Positions 11,584 to 22,899 of a stretch of DNA of 64,000 bases are shown piece by piece. The number at the start of each line of letters is the position of its first letter. Position 1 is the first letter of the stretch. The notes below the pieces were generated by a model that did not search any database, was not told the origin of the DNA, and saw nothing but the letters and a program-made list of their open reading frames with translations. The DNA is from Lepas anatifera. Taxonomy: Eukaryota > Arthropoda > Thecostraca > Lepadidae. The stretch covers positions 139,001 through 203,000 of the forward strand of contig JAOTON010001584.1 of the NCBI GenBank assembly GCA_034440635.1, in the 5' to 3' direction. The position numbers and the translations under genes were made by a program.

Positions 11584-14340
11584 TAGGCCATTTAACTTTT
11601 CTTTATTTTGTCAGGTTTCGTGGCTGTTCCCGTTCTATGATCGAAGTGAAGTCGATCGGTGCCATTGTTATCGAAATCAGGCAATATTTAGGTCTGCTTC
11701 ATGGTCCCTGAAAATATTGAGTTTTCGTCAAAAATGGCTATAATGGGGACCAATACGGCTGATGCTGTAATGATGATGATAATTTCGGACACGTTTTTTT
11801 AAAGCCATTACAAGATGTTCACACAAGTATGATGTAGGCCATATTATATCGTAACTTACGAGAACAAGGTCTCAGTCAACTATGATAAAAAGAAAAATTC
11901 TCGTTTATGAGGCCTCGACCAGCGCGTTCTTGAGCTCATTACTGGAAATGCTTTGGGTGGTAAAATGCGTCAAAAACAGTTCTGGGCTGGACGTTCTACT
12001 GCAGTTGCATATGCTGATCGTGCAATATAATTTCAGAGTGCTGTCTTCATGCTGTGTGCACCCCTGTAGGCCACGCGCCTTAGTGGTGAGGAAGTGCGGG
12101 CGCATGGGGTTGTCGCCACTTCGGGAAGTGCATTCTCCTAGACATGCTTTGAAAATTCCTTGGAGAGCTAGGGAAGTTCGTTTCTGCGATTTTCCCCTTG
12201 CAGAAGTTATTCAAGCTGCTGTTTATATTTGTCTCAGCTGGTGAAATCCTTCAGCATACCAGTATCTCGTTCTGCAGCTTCATTAACCACTTTAAAGTAC
12301 TTCGTCAGGGTGTGAACCATGCTGCACCGTTTGTCTGCACCCCATTCCACAGGCTCTTTTGCCAGTCAGGGCTGATCTGTCGGGCTGACGAACTCTGCTG
12401 TTGTCCAAGCATGGCTCTAACACTAGGTCAGCGAGCTGTGTGGTCTTGTCCAGGAACACCGACGAGGCATCTTCTGTGAATCCTCCACTGGGGCGAATAA
12501 TGTTGAGAAGCTTTACATATATTCATTTCTTTTTGTCATTGCTGACAAAGTCGCTGCAGAGACTGAACGACACAATTGGTGACTGAATGTTCAAACGACA
12601 TGTGATGTCGGAGAACCCACATAGCAGCCTTGGCTACTTGGTCGTCCACACCCTTGTACCGGATGAGGTCTTGATAAAAGTGCCTGTCGTTGCTGGGGGC
12701 ATCAGCTGCCACTGGCGCACGAAGTCATGCACAGACATACAACAGAAGACGAAACTGCGTCATCCGGTGGAGCTTCCTCACCATGCCTTCGTCGTGCGTG
12801 AGCTGGTTTGCAATCATAAACATATTCGTGAATTGCAGCAACAGCAGCTTATGTGTAGGGACGCCCGGAACATTGAAGGAGGAAAATGGAATTTTGAAAT
12901 CGTGTATTTCCACTCAACACCATTGGGCCAATGATCAAGATTTTGAACATAGGGGCATGACCTCCTGCCACCCCCCCCACCCTTTCTGTTCCTATTCCTA
13001 TAACCTGCAAACAGAGACTTACTTGTTTCGACTACTTTTGGCCACTCATCATGCTTGATGAAAAGCTACAGGATTCACGTATCTCATCCCACGTGGTGAC
13101 TCCACAGAGATGAGGCTCATGAAATCTGAACCTTTTATCTGGCAAAATGGGCGGCCAAAGTTAGTGATAAATCTGCCAGCAAACTCTTTGTGAGCAGCTG
13201 TTGTGCTTGTCGATAATTCCTCCTGATTTCAATGCTCTCTTCGACAGCAGCAAAGTAAGGCACCACATGGTCTCAACTAGGATGCATTGTTCTACCAAGA
13301 ATAGGTGTGTCTGCAGTAATGCCAAAAAGAAAGAAATATGTGAAAAGCTTCTCAACATGATCCGCCCCAGAAGAGAATTCACAGATGTCTCGTCGGTGTT
13401 CGTGGACAAGATCAGACAGCCCGCTAACCTGGTGCAAGAGTCGACTTGGACAAAATTAGAGTTCGTCACCCAGACAGACCATTCCTAACTGGCAAAGGAG
13501 CCTGTGGAATGGGACTTAGACAAACAGTGCAACATGGTTGACACCCTTATCAAGTACTTTAAAGTGGTAAAGGATGTTGCAGGACGAGGTATTGGTATGC
13601 TGAATGAGTTGACCAGCAGAGAAAAATATGAATAGCAGGTTGAATAATTCCTGCAAATGGTAAATCGCAGAAGTGAACTTCCCTAGCTTTCCAAAGAAGC
13701 TTTAAAGCATGTCTAAGTGAGTGCACTTCCCAAAGTAGCGACGTCATGCGCCCGCACTTCCTTACCACTAAGGCGTGTGACCTGCCGGGGCGATTGGTGT
13801 TTAGGGGTGCGCCGACTGCAAAGGTCATTTTGCGACCTGCCGGGGTGCAAACAGCATAAAGACAGCTGTGACACTCCAACAATATTTTTCAGGATCAGCA
13901 TATGCAACTGCAATATGACGTCCTGCCCAGAACTGTTTTTGACGCATTTTTCACCCAAAGCATTTCACGTAATGAGCTCAAGAATCCGCTGGTCGAGGCG
14001 TCATAAACGAGAAGGGACATTTATACCATAGCTTACAGAGATATTGTTCCCTTGATTTACGACGTTCTATGGCCTCCATCATGACTGTACGAACATTTTG
14101 CAAAAGCGGGCTAAAACAACATGCTTGAAATTATCATGATCATTACAGCGTCAGCCGTGATGGTCCCCATTATAGCCACTTTTAACGAAAACTCGGATAT
14201 CTTTCAGGTCCCATGAGTCAGACATGGCTATTCTCCGATTTCGGTAGAAATGACTCCACCGATCGACTCCGCTTGGACCACAGTACGGGAAAAATCAAGA
14301 AACCTGACAAAAATCATTTTTTGAAAAATGAGATGGCCTA
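11584..14340. mobile_element. Long-inverted-repeat (foldback-like) element
   Basis: The left end TAGGCCAT (11584) and right end ATGGCCTA (14340) are inverted. Inverted similarity runs inward for nearly 1 kb on each side (about 11584-12560 and 13330-14340). The unpaired centre is about 750 bp. The element sits inside the minisatellite, with CACAGACACAGC units on both sides, so it is an insertion. A TA target is possible (both ends begin or end in TA), but the array prevents a clean duplication call. The arms carry decayed protein-coding sequence (next entry). Confidence 0.8.
13192..13632 (+). pseudogene. Decayed protein-coding sequence in palindrome arm
   Basis: One frame stays open from about 13192 to 13485, meets a single TAA at 13486-13488, and stays open again to 13632. 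The composition is protein-like throughout, with KLLNMIRPRREFTD and SVFVDKIRQPANLV before the stop and IKYFKVVKDVAGRGIG and MLNELTSREKYE after it. The inverted arm at about 12195-12560 carries a diverged copy on the other strand. I do not recognise the family. It may be a remnant of the element's own protein or a captured host gene that was inverted and duplicated. Confidence 0.5.
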
Positions 14341-14705
14341 CCGCACAGACACAGCAGCTCTGCTCCCTGCACAGACACAGCAGCTCTGTTCACTGCACAG
14401 ACACAATACACAGGTCACTGCACAGACACAGCAGCTCTGCTCGCTGCACCGACACAAGACACAGGTCACTGCACAGACACAGCAGCTCTGCTCACTGCAC
14501 AGACACAAGACATAGGTCACTGCACAGACACAGCAGCTCTACTCACTGCACAGACACAAGACATAGGTCACTGCACAGCCACAGCAGCTCTGTTCACTGC
14601 ACAGACACAAGACACAGGCCACTGTACAGACACAGCAGCTCTGTTCACTGCACAGACAGACACAGGTCACTGTACACACACAGCAGCTCTGCTCACTGCA
14701 CAAAA
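14341..14705. repeat. Minisatellite continuation beyond the inserted element
   Basis: Units of GACACAGCAGCTCTGCTCAC alternate with CACAAGACACAGGTCACTGC, giving a period near 59 bp. This is more regular than most of the array at 7396-11583. It shows that the 11584-14340 element landed inside a pre-existing array. Confidence 0.85.
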
Positions 14706-14734
14706 ACGTTAACCGGTTCCCCCCAGTGCGATCG

Positions 14735-15000
14735 CCCCGTGTTTATTCATTTATCTATTTCCCCGCAATCCAGTTTTTCCACTAAAAAAGGTTTTTGACA
14801 AACCATCGCCAAACATGCTCGTACAGGCAGTAAAAAAAGCATACACAAGCACAGAATATAACATAAAAGAGTTGTAAAAGAGTCAGATCACATGCGCTTC
14901 AGTCTGTTGCGGATTTCATTTTTAAAAGCATATACACTCAAACGGGCGAATCCATTCGGAATTACGTTTCGATTGTACAATACCGCTGCTCTATGAGAAA
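14735..15000 (-). pseudogene. C-terminal end of a CR1/Jockey-like reverse transcriptase
   Basis: On the minus strand a frame ending at a TGA near 14892 reads SHRAAVLYNRNVIPNGFAR and then AFKNEIRNRLKRM. This matches the usual extreme C-terminus of CR1/Jockey polyproteins (S-R-A..LWN.LP..., then ...FK..L...L). It is followed by about 150 bp of 3' UTR ending in AAATAGATAAATGAATAAAC. Coding upstream of 15000 is lost in stops, so only the 3' end survives. Compare the C-terminus at 37939-38148. Confidence 0.6.
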
Positions 15001-15377
15001 AAAGAGCCGTTTTCCATGGCTATTCCTAGGGTGATCCAGGAGAGATGACACCGGCTCCTGAGTGTTGGAGAGTGTGATCACCGGCTCTTTTAATTTGTGT
15101 CCGATAAGACACGATGGACATATGCACGCTGTGTCCATGATGCGTAACAGTGCGACGACTGGCGCGGACGGACTGTGCATGCATGTTATCAATATGTGCA
15201 TTCATTCTCTGTGTCCCTTATGACAGCCTAGGCACGATTGGTTTAGAGGTGTGGACGTCGCTCAGGCTTTTTACCTGATAGTGGACAGAAGCGGATGCAG
15301 CAGGTCGCCTGGAGAGGGGGCAAGATAAAATCGATGAGCAAAAATAATATTTATGTTTAAATGTTGAATATCATATC

Positions 15378-15379
<2 letters not shown>

Positions 15380-15440
<61 letters not shown>
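15380..15440. repeat. (TA)n microsatellite
   Basis: About 30 uninterrupted AT dinucleotides. The length is likely polymorphic and prone to assembly error. Confidence 0.95.
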
Positions 15441-15442
<2 letters not shown>

Positions 15443-15955
15443 AACAACATGTTGGGGATTGTGGAAACGGTTATGCAGCAGTATATGAAGGTGCAAGACA
15501 ATATTCAAGAAGGATAGGTAAGTAGGACGGGAAGAAGAAGGTACTCACGAGAGCTCCCCATTTCGAGGACGGCTTCGGGACTTCATTTTTTATGACATCG
15601 AATTTTTTACTGTACGATCATACGCATTTTTTAAATTTCATCAGCCAGATTTTTTGCCATGACTCACGATCTCATAAGGGTTTCCCAAATTAAATATCTT
15701 GCTAATTATTGCCAAACAACTGTAACGCACTAGAGAAGGCTAGAAATCCGCGAATACAAGAGTCGATTAATGAATCTGCTGTAAGCAAGGTCCTAAGACG
15801 CGGCATCGCACGTGCTAGCATTTCATGCAAGCCTAGGTTGCTGATTTTACGAGCCAGTACTCGCGTCCAAATGAATAAGGTATTAGAGATGTCAATCAAA
15901 AAGGCACACGTTAGGTTTGCCACGGTCTAGGCAGATTCAGCGGATTCGTGAAGTG
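15441..15955. other. Unassigned spacer
   Basis: I see no repeat boundary, RNA gene or coding pattern. A 73-codon frame exists on each strand at about 15702-15930, but both lack recognisable motifs. Confidence 0.4.
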
Positions 15956-15963
15956 CCTGAGAT

Positions 15964-17015
15964 CAGGGGTGTAATTTTCTATCTCTTTGGGGGTGCCCGA
16001 GCACCCCCAATCCTAACTCATCATCACAATTGGTGGTTTAGGGCGCGCCGACAACAAAGGTCATGTGACGCCCACCAATCCTAAGTCGGGCACCCCCAAT
16101 CATGTGCTGAGCACCCCCGATGCATGTGCTGCCCCTGGCTTATCACCGCTACCCTGAAGAGTGTCACCCTATCTCATCACTGCCACCCTGATTCGTGCCG
16201 CCCCTGTCAAGTTTTTCCCGTCCCGGATTCATTACTTCCACTCTGATTTGTTCCACCTCTACAACCTGATTTATGACGCCAATCACTGCCGCGATCGCCT
16301 GATCACTGTCGCCAATAATTGATAACTGCCGCCCCCCTCCGGATGATTACTGCCGCCCTTTGTTCATCACTGATCAGCTGGCTGATCACTGACACCCCTG
16401 GTTTATCACTGCCGCATTGATTCAAGCCGCCCCTGGCTAAACACCACGGTTTATTTCAACACCCATATACTTGCCCCACCTGGTTAGTCACTGCCGCCCA
16501 CCGAATCATCATTGCCGCCCCCGGCTGATCACTGCCTCCCCTCGTTCACCACTGCCGCCCCTGGCTGATCACTGCCGCCCCCTGGCTGATCATTGCCGCC
16601 CCCTGACTGATAACGGCCGCTCCTTGACTGCTAACTGTCGCCCCTGGCGGATGACTGCCGCCCCTTGACTGATAACTGCCGCCCTTTGGATGCTAACTGC
16701 CGCCCCTGGCTGACAACTGCCGCCCCCTGGCTGATTATTGCCGCCCTTGGCTGCTAACTGCCGCCCCTGGCTGATCACTGCCACCGATGGCTGATAACTG
16801 CCGCCCTTGACTGATAACTGCCGCCCCTGGTTCATCACTGCCGTCTCCCGGGGCAGTGAGCATCCTGAGGATATCTGGGCAGTGAGCGTTCTGGGGGAGC
16901 ATCCTTCTGTGGATATCACTAACATCATGTTATGTCTGAGGAGCGTTAGTTTTAACACGCGCCCCTTCGCTGATCATTACCGCCCCCTGACTGATAACTG
17001 CCGCTCCTTGACTGC
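15964..17015. repeat. Satellite A, ~20-bp GATCACTGCCGCCCC array (copy 1)
   Basis: Loose tandem units of about 20 bp, consensus near GATCACTGCCGCCCCTGGCT, fill most of this block next to the left terminal repeat. At 16843-16955 a distinct core follows (GTCTCCCGGGGCAGTGAGC...GGAGCGTTAGTTTTAA). It matches 48285-48378 in copy 2. At 16952 TTAACACGCGCCCC appears, the start of TTAA-2, and then satellite units resume. Confidence 0.8.
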
Positions 17016-17085
17016 TATACGTTTTTATGCTTTCTCCGAAAACTCGAGGGGACGGGTACGCGCCCCTCGTCAATGCGCGTGTTAG
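17016..17085 (-). mobile_element. Stub of a TTAA-3 element terminus
   Basis: The run GCATAAAAACG complement, GGGTACGCGCCC and CGTCAATGCGCGTGTTA is the inverted copy of the TTAA-3 left end at 21943-22010. Only about 70 bp are present. The adjoining TTAA reads TTAG. This marks where the inverted arm was cut off. Confidence 0.7.
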
Positions 17086-18151
17086 TCGCTAAATGTGATC
17101 TAATTGCATCTAGGTTCGACGGCGTAGGGCAATAAATTTCGAGCGCCACACCCCAAACGGGGTACACCGCCTAGCAATCAAAGGGCAATCTCCGGCACCG
17201 ATGGGGGGCACGTGCCCCCCTGGCTGCGCCCCTGTCCACGATTGAAGTGTATCAGTTTTCTGGGGTTAAATCTTTCCTTCAGGATTGCAGAATGGATGGA
17301 GATTGAAATGAAAGCAAATGACCTGTAAGACGGTAAGACGGATGCGGCATGAATCAGGGCAGAAATGCTAAGCCGGGGGGCGACACATGTATTGGGGGCG
17401 CTCTCATTGTGATTAGGGGTGCTCGCACACCCCAAAAAGATAACAAATTTCACCCCTGGCTGACACTAAAAGAGTAAAAGCACGGCAGCGTCAGTCTACC
17501 ATTTACTTGGCTCAGAGAATTCCTCCAATAGACAAACAGATAACGATTAGACGATTGCGGGCTGCTGTTTGCTTTCTCGAAGGGTGTTAGAGATTCCTCC
17601 TCACAAAACATTGCGGACAGCAGGGCCTAAGTTTGACCAGTTTTGGGGGCCATGGCTGGACTGGTCTATTCGGCAGTGATAAACCAGGGGCGGCAGTGAT
17701 CAGCCGGGGGCGGCAGTGAAGATTCGAGGAATGAATTGTCTAACCAGAGGCCGCTCATATAAGGGTTAATAAAAGACAGGGACAGCCTTGATCAGCCAGG
17801 GGCAGGGTGAACCAAGGCAGCAATGATTAATATGGGCGGCAGTTATGAGCCAGGGGAGACAGTGATCAGCCAGGGGGCGGCAGGGATGAGTCGGGGCGGC
17901 GCGCATTTGGGTCAAAATATGCCAAGGACAACATCAATGAGCCAGAGGTGGCATGAATTAGGGCGGCAGTGATAAACCAGGGGCGGCAGTGACCAGCCAT
18001 GAGACGGTCGATGATCATTTTTGAGGTTTTAGAGCGCGCTGACGTATAGGGTCATACGGCGCCCATAACATTAAGTAAGATACGTAAATAGGACATTTCG
18101 GCACAAATTTTAACAGTTCAGGTGTTAAAACAGGTCAGGTTGTGCAAGTTG

Positions 18152-18967
18152 TAGGAAGTCCGTGCAGAGTACGCACTTAACTTTCTAAAGGCTTTCCTCT
18201 TCTCCTTTAAGTCTGACAGCTAAAATTTTTATGCGGTTGTTTCGCCTGAAGAATTGTCTATGTATGGTCCATGTTTCAACTCGATGTCTCTGAAAGGAAC
18301 TCGCCACGACCCCATCAAAATAAAAGTCACGTGCGTACTTTTGCCGGAGTGGGTCGGTAGGTACGCACAGAGGGGCTGAGTACGCACTGATGCCCCGCTG
18401 TGCTTTAAGTGCATAAGCCATGTCGGAAGTTTTTGGTCGCCAAAATAGGCAATTGTATGATTTTATACCGTTCTGAATATATAAGAACTATGTTGCAACG
18501 TTTGGTTTTACAAATATGAATTACGGACACTGTCCCGAGCGAAAATTAAATTTTCCTATCTCTTAAGCATGGCACTCTTGCCCAACGGCCTACTGCGTAC
18601 TCTTGCCGGACATGCTCCCTTGGGAAGAAATTCTTCATAAACATGTTGACAGGCCTTTTAGCGTGAGCTCCGGTTCTGGACACATTCCTAGCTCAGGTTT
18701 CTTACTGATGACAGACCGCATACAATACTTTCAATAATAGAAGCATGGTCTACAAGTTTACCCAGTTAAGAAATATTACTGCAAGGGTGCCCAGAAACTT
18801 ATTTTGCTCTGTACTCCCGCGGAAATAACAAGAGCACGTTGAATTTTGGTGTGCAGCCTGGCACTAACCTTGTTTTTATACTAGGTATCCACCATCTCAG
18901 TGGTTGCTAAGTAACCAAAACAGCTGCTGCGTACCTTATCTCCTGCGTACCTACCCGCCCTTACCTA
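18152..18967. mobile_element. TA-1 element (TA target), copy 1
   Basis: The ends are TAGGAAGTCCG (18152) and CGCCCTTACCTA (18967). The matching place in the other palindrome arm (near 20860) reads GTTGTATCAG with no insert. That is an exact empty site with a single TA, so the insertion duplicated TA. Internal CTGCGTAC.CTTGCCGG motifs recur near both ends. The length is 816 bp with no transposase. TA duplication suggests a Tc1/mariner-like or related trans-mobilised element. The second copy, at 26203-29478, is split by a hAT-like insertion. Confidence 0.82.
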
Positions 18968-19126
18968 TCAGAAGATTATATAAAACACAAAAAATGAAAT
19001 GAAATACAAATACTGAACAAAATGACACAGACAATTTCACACGATATACTAAAGTCAGAGACTATAGGTAACATGAAACTCGACGTTATGTAAAACCTGA
19101 AAGACTACTAGGATGAATATACGGCA

Positions 19127-20697
19127 TTAACACGCGCCCCGCTGGAGTCCCTGGCATGACGCGCCCCGATGAGGTGGGGTCGTTTTTCGCCCCCCGTATC
19201 TCATTCCCAACGAAATCTTAAGGAAAATTTCGGGCAGCATTCGAAAGCTTTTGACAACACGAAAAGATTTTATACGGATAATTTTTATGTAAGGTCAATA
19301 TTGAGGTCAGCATAGGCCAAAGAAGGTTCCATAGGCTTACAACAGAGCAGTGTACGTTTCTCTATCTAAATCTGCCCTCAGGGGAGCTAGAGAAAATTTG
19401 TATGCATCATTGGATTCCTCTCATTGCAGCAAATCGAATGATGTATAATATGAACTTTCTAGGTCAAATAGTGAAAATGACCTGTCCTCGAGCTACGTCA
19501 GGGTCATCAAGTGACCTGGTATGGTCATGTTGCATATCAATCGACTCCCCGTGACAATATAAGCACAATGCACGCAAAATGGGAGCTTTATATCAATTCA
19601 TTGAGAAGTTATTGGCAAAACAATCACTCTATGCTCCCGTGACCTGACATGACCTTTGAGAGGTCAGATGCTCAAAAACACAACTTTATAGTAAAGATCG
19701 TGGTTAGTGGGGGGCAAAATTCGCCCCCTCCTGGTTTGTCCCAGATAGCTTAAAAACGAAGAGACGCAGAACAACGAAACTTACAGTGCCGTATTCCTAA
19801 TCAATTTTACACGGCTGACCAGATTTGTGATATCAAGGAGCTATTCAAGGTCAAGTGACCCGACCTCAAAACCTAAAATCACGAGTTGGAAACGGCGCCC
19901 AGGAAACATCAGAAAACCAATCAGTTTAAAACTTCCACAATATGATAAGGTCATTAGGGTCTACAAATCTGCTAGCTCGGAATTTCGATATTGTTGACCT
20001 GAGGTGGGCTCAATTTTTGGTCACCCCATTATAAGTCTATGGTGAAACATAGAATGGGCTCGTTTTCAGTAAATATTGGATAGATAAAGCTGAAAATCCT
20101 CAAAGCGTCTATTCTAACCACGATCTTTACTATAAAGTTCCGTTTTTGAGCATCTGACCTCTCACAGGTCATGCCAGGTCACGGGAGCATAGAGTGATTG
20201 TTTTGCCAATAACTTCACACTGAATTGAGGTAAAGCTCCCATCTTGCGTGCATTGTGCTTATATTGTCACGGGGAGTCGATTGATATAAAGCATAACCAT
20301 ACCATGTCACTTGATGACCCTGACGTAGCTCGAGGACAGGTCATTTTCACTATTTAACCTAGAAAGTTCATATTATACATCATTCGATTTGCTGCAATGA
20401 GAGGAATCCAATGATGCATACAAATTTTCTCTAGCTCCCCTGAGGGCAGATTTAAGAGAGAGAGAAACGTACACTGCTCTGTTGTAAGCCTATGGAACCT
20501 TCTTTGGCCTATGCTGACCTCAATATTGACCTTACATAAACATTATCCGTATAAAATATTTTCGTCTTGTCAAAAGCTTTCGAAAGCTGCCCGAAATTTT
20601 CCTTAAGATTTCATTGGGAATGCGATACGGGGGGCGAAAAACGACCCCACCTCATCGGGGCGCGTCATGCCAAGGACTCCAGCGGGGCGCGTCTTAA
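19127..20697. mobile_element. TTAA-2 element with ~570-bp inverted arms
   Basis: TTAA flanks at 19127-19130 and 20694-20697 bound a 1563-bp body. Its ends (CACGCGCCCCGCTGG and the complement) pair inward to about 19707 and 20110. It is rich in GGTCA motifs, for example TGACCTGACATGACCT near 19641, which is a DR4. No coding capacity is visible. The corresponding place in giant copy 2 (about 48374) reads TTTTAACATCGTATATTC without insertion. Confidence 0.8.
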
Positions 20698-21941
20698 TGC
20701 CGTATATTCATCCTAGTAGTCTTTCAGGTATTACATAACGCCGAGTTTCATGTTACCTATAGTCTCTGACTCTAGTATATCGTGTGAAACTGTCTGTGTC
20801 ATTTTTTCAGTATTTGTATTTCATTTCATTCCTTTGTGTTTTATATAATCTTCTGATACAACTTTTACAACCTGACCTGTTTTACCACCTGACTTGTTAA
20901 AATTCGTGCGGAAATGTCCTATTCGCGTATCTTATTTAATGTTATGGGCGCCGTATGACCCTGGATGTGAGGGCTCTAAAACCTCAAAGATGATGATAGA
21001 CCATCTCACGGTTGATCACTGCCGCCCCTGGTTTATCACTGCCGCCCTAATTCATGCCACCTCTGGCTCACTGATGTTGTCCTTGGCATACTTTGACCCA
21101 AATGTGCGCCGCCCCGACTCATCGCTGCCGCCCCTGGTTCATTCCTGCCGCCCCCTGGCTGATCACTGTCTCCCCTGGTACATAACTGCCGCCCACATTA
21201 ATCATTGCTGCCTTGATTCATCCTGCCCCTGGCTGATCAATGCTGTCCCTGTTTTTGTTATTAACCCATATATGAGCGGCCTCTGGTTAGACAATTTATT
21301 CCTCGAATCTTCACTGCCGCCCCCGGCTGATCACTGCTGCACCTGGTTTATCACTCCCGAATAGACCAGTCCAGCCATGGCCCCCAAAACTGGTCAAACT
21401 TAGGCCCTGCTGTCCGCAATGTTTTGTCAGGAGGAATCTCTAACACCCTTCGAGAAAGCAAACAGCAGCCCGCAATCGTCTAATCGTTGTCTGTTTGTCT
21501 ATTGGAGGAATTCTCCGAGCCAAGTAAATGGTAGACTGACGCTGCCGTGGTTTTACTCTTTTAGTGTCAGCCAGGGGTGAAATTTGTTATCTTTTTGGGG
21601 TGTGCGAGCACCCCTAATCACAATGAGAGTACCCCCAATACATGTGTCGCCCCCCGGCTCATCATTTCTGCCCTGATTCATGCCGCATCCGTCCTACCGT
21701 CTTGCAGGTCATTTGCTTTCATTTCAATCTCCATCCACTCTGCAATCCTGAAGGAAAAATTTAACCCCAGAAAACTAATACACTTCAATCGTTGACAGGG
21801 GCGCAGCCAGGGGGCACGTGCTCCCCATCGGTGCTGGAGCGCCCTTTGATCGCTAGGCGGTGTACCCCGCTTGGTCTGTGCCGCTCGAAATTTATTGCCC
21901 TACGCCGTCGAACCTAGATGCAATTAGATCACATTTAGCGA

Positions 21942-22783
21942 TTAACACGCGCATTGACGAGGGGCGCGTACCCGCCCCCTCGGGTTTTCGGGGATAGCAT
22001 AAAAACAGCCGCGCGTAGCGCCGCCGTACCTGGTATACCTTTTTTCTCATCCTTTTTACATTTTCTATCAAATTTTTAAGGTTAGGTCATCCCAGGTCAG
22101 GTCTCCACTACAGGTCAAGTGACTTGACCTAAAAAAGTTTAAGATTGCATAAGTCGGAACAGGGTAGACTTATCGGATTGAAACTGATATCACACAATGG
22201 GCCCACTGAGGTCTCTAAAATATATTCTGTTATTTTTTATATCGATAACCTAAGATCAGGTTAGAGCCATGACCTCTCCTTCGGAAATACATGGAAAAAT
22301 GGTTTTAACTGAATAACTTAGTAACTGATGGTGATAGAGCGTTTATTTTAACTGCATTAGATTTGCCTTGTATTTGCAGTTCTAATGATATGCATTTTAC
22401 ATAATTTAACCTTGACCTGACCTCAGGGTATCTCAAATCCCTGATTTGACCTAGCAAGGTCATATTATATATCATTCGATTCGGCTTGCTGTGAGGATTC
22501 ATATAGTTTAAATCGTTTTGCTCTATCTTTACTTGTGCAGATGTAATGACCGAAAGCCTTCATTTACATGTTATCCCTATGACGGCATGTTTTGACCTCC
22601 AGTGACCTTAAATGTGACCTGACAAAAAATAGTTCCAATATTTTCGATGGAGAAGTGGATGTGCTACCTAACACCGTTAACCTTCTTTCGCTACCTAGCG
22701 TGGTTCTCGAGATCTCAGGGGGGGTACCTGCCACCCCCTGTCAAAGCGAAGGAGGCTCAGACCCCCGTCAATGCGCGTCTTAA
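21942..22783 (+). mobile_element. TTAA-3 element, copy 1
   Basis: TTAA at 21942-21945 and 22780-22783 bounds 834 bp. The ends are CACGCGCATTGACG.. and ..CGTCAATGCGCGT. Giant copy 2 has the empty site (TTTAGCGATTAAAACT near 52990). GGTCA motifs include AGGTCATCCCAGGTCA near 22085 and TGACCTCCAGTGACCT near 22594, both DR4. It is related to 51189-51735. No transposase is present. Confidence 0.85.
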
Positions 22784-22899
22784 AGCTATTGTTTTACAAT
22801 TTAGTACCTTTTTTGGTAAGCCAGGGCATTCTGTCGCTTTTCTCAGCACCCGCAGAGAGTATGGGTATGTAATCCGTGACCAGCTAATGCCTCATCGTC

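Larger units (their letters stand above)
17016..22012. repeat. ~5-kb palindrome centred on TTAA-2
   Basis: The left arm 17016-19126 is the inverted copy of the right arm 20698-22012. For example, the region around 17460-17680 pairs with 21355-21570, and 17090-17240 with 21795-21940. The right arm runs in the same order as copy 2 (48375-49330, then 52760-53000), so it is native and the left arm is the extra inverted copy. The arms differ in length because the left arm carries an 816-bp insertion (18152-18967). The centre is the self-complementary TTAA-2 element. Confidence 0.85.
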
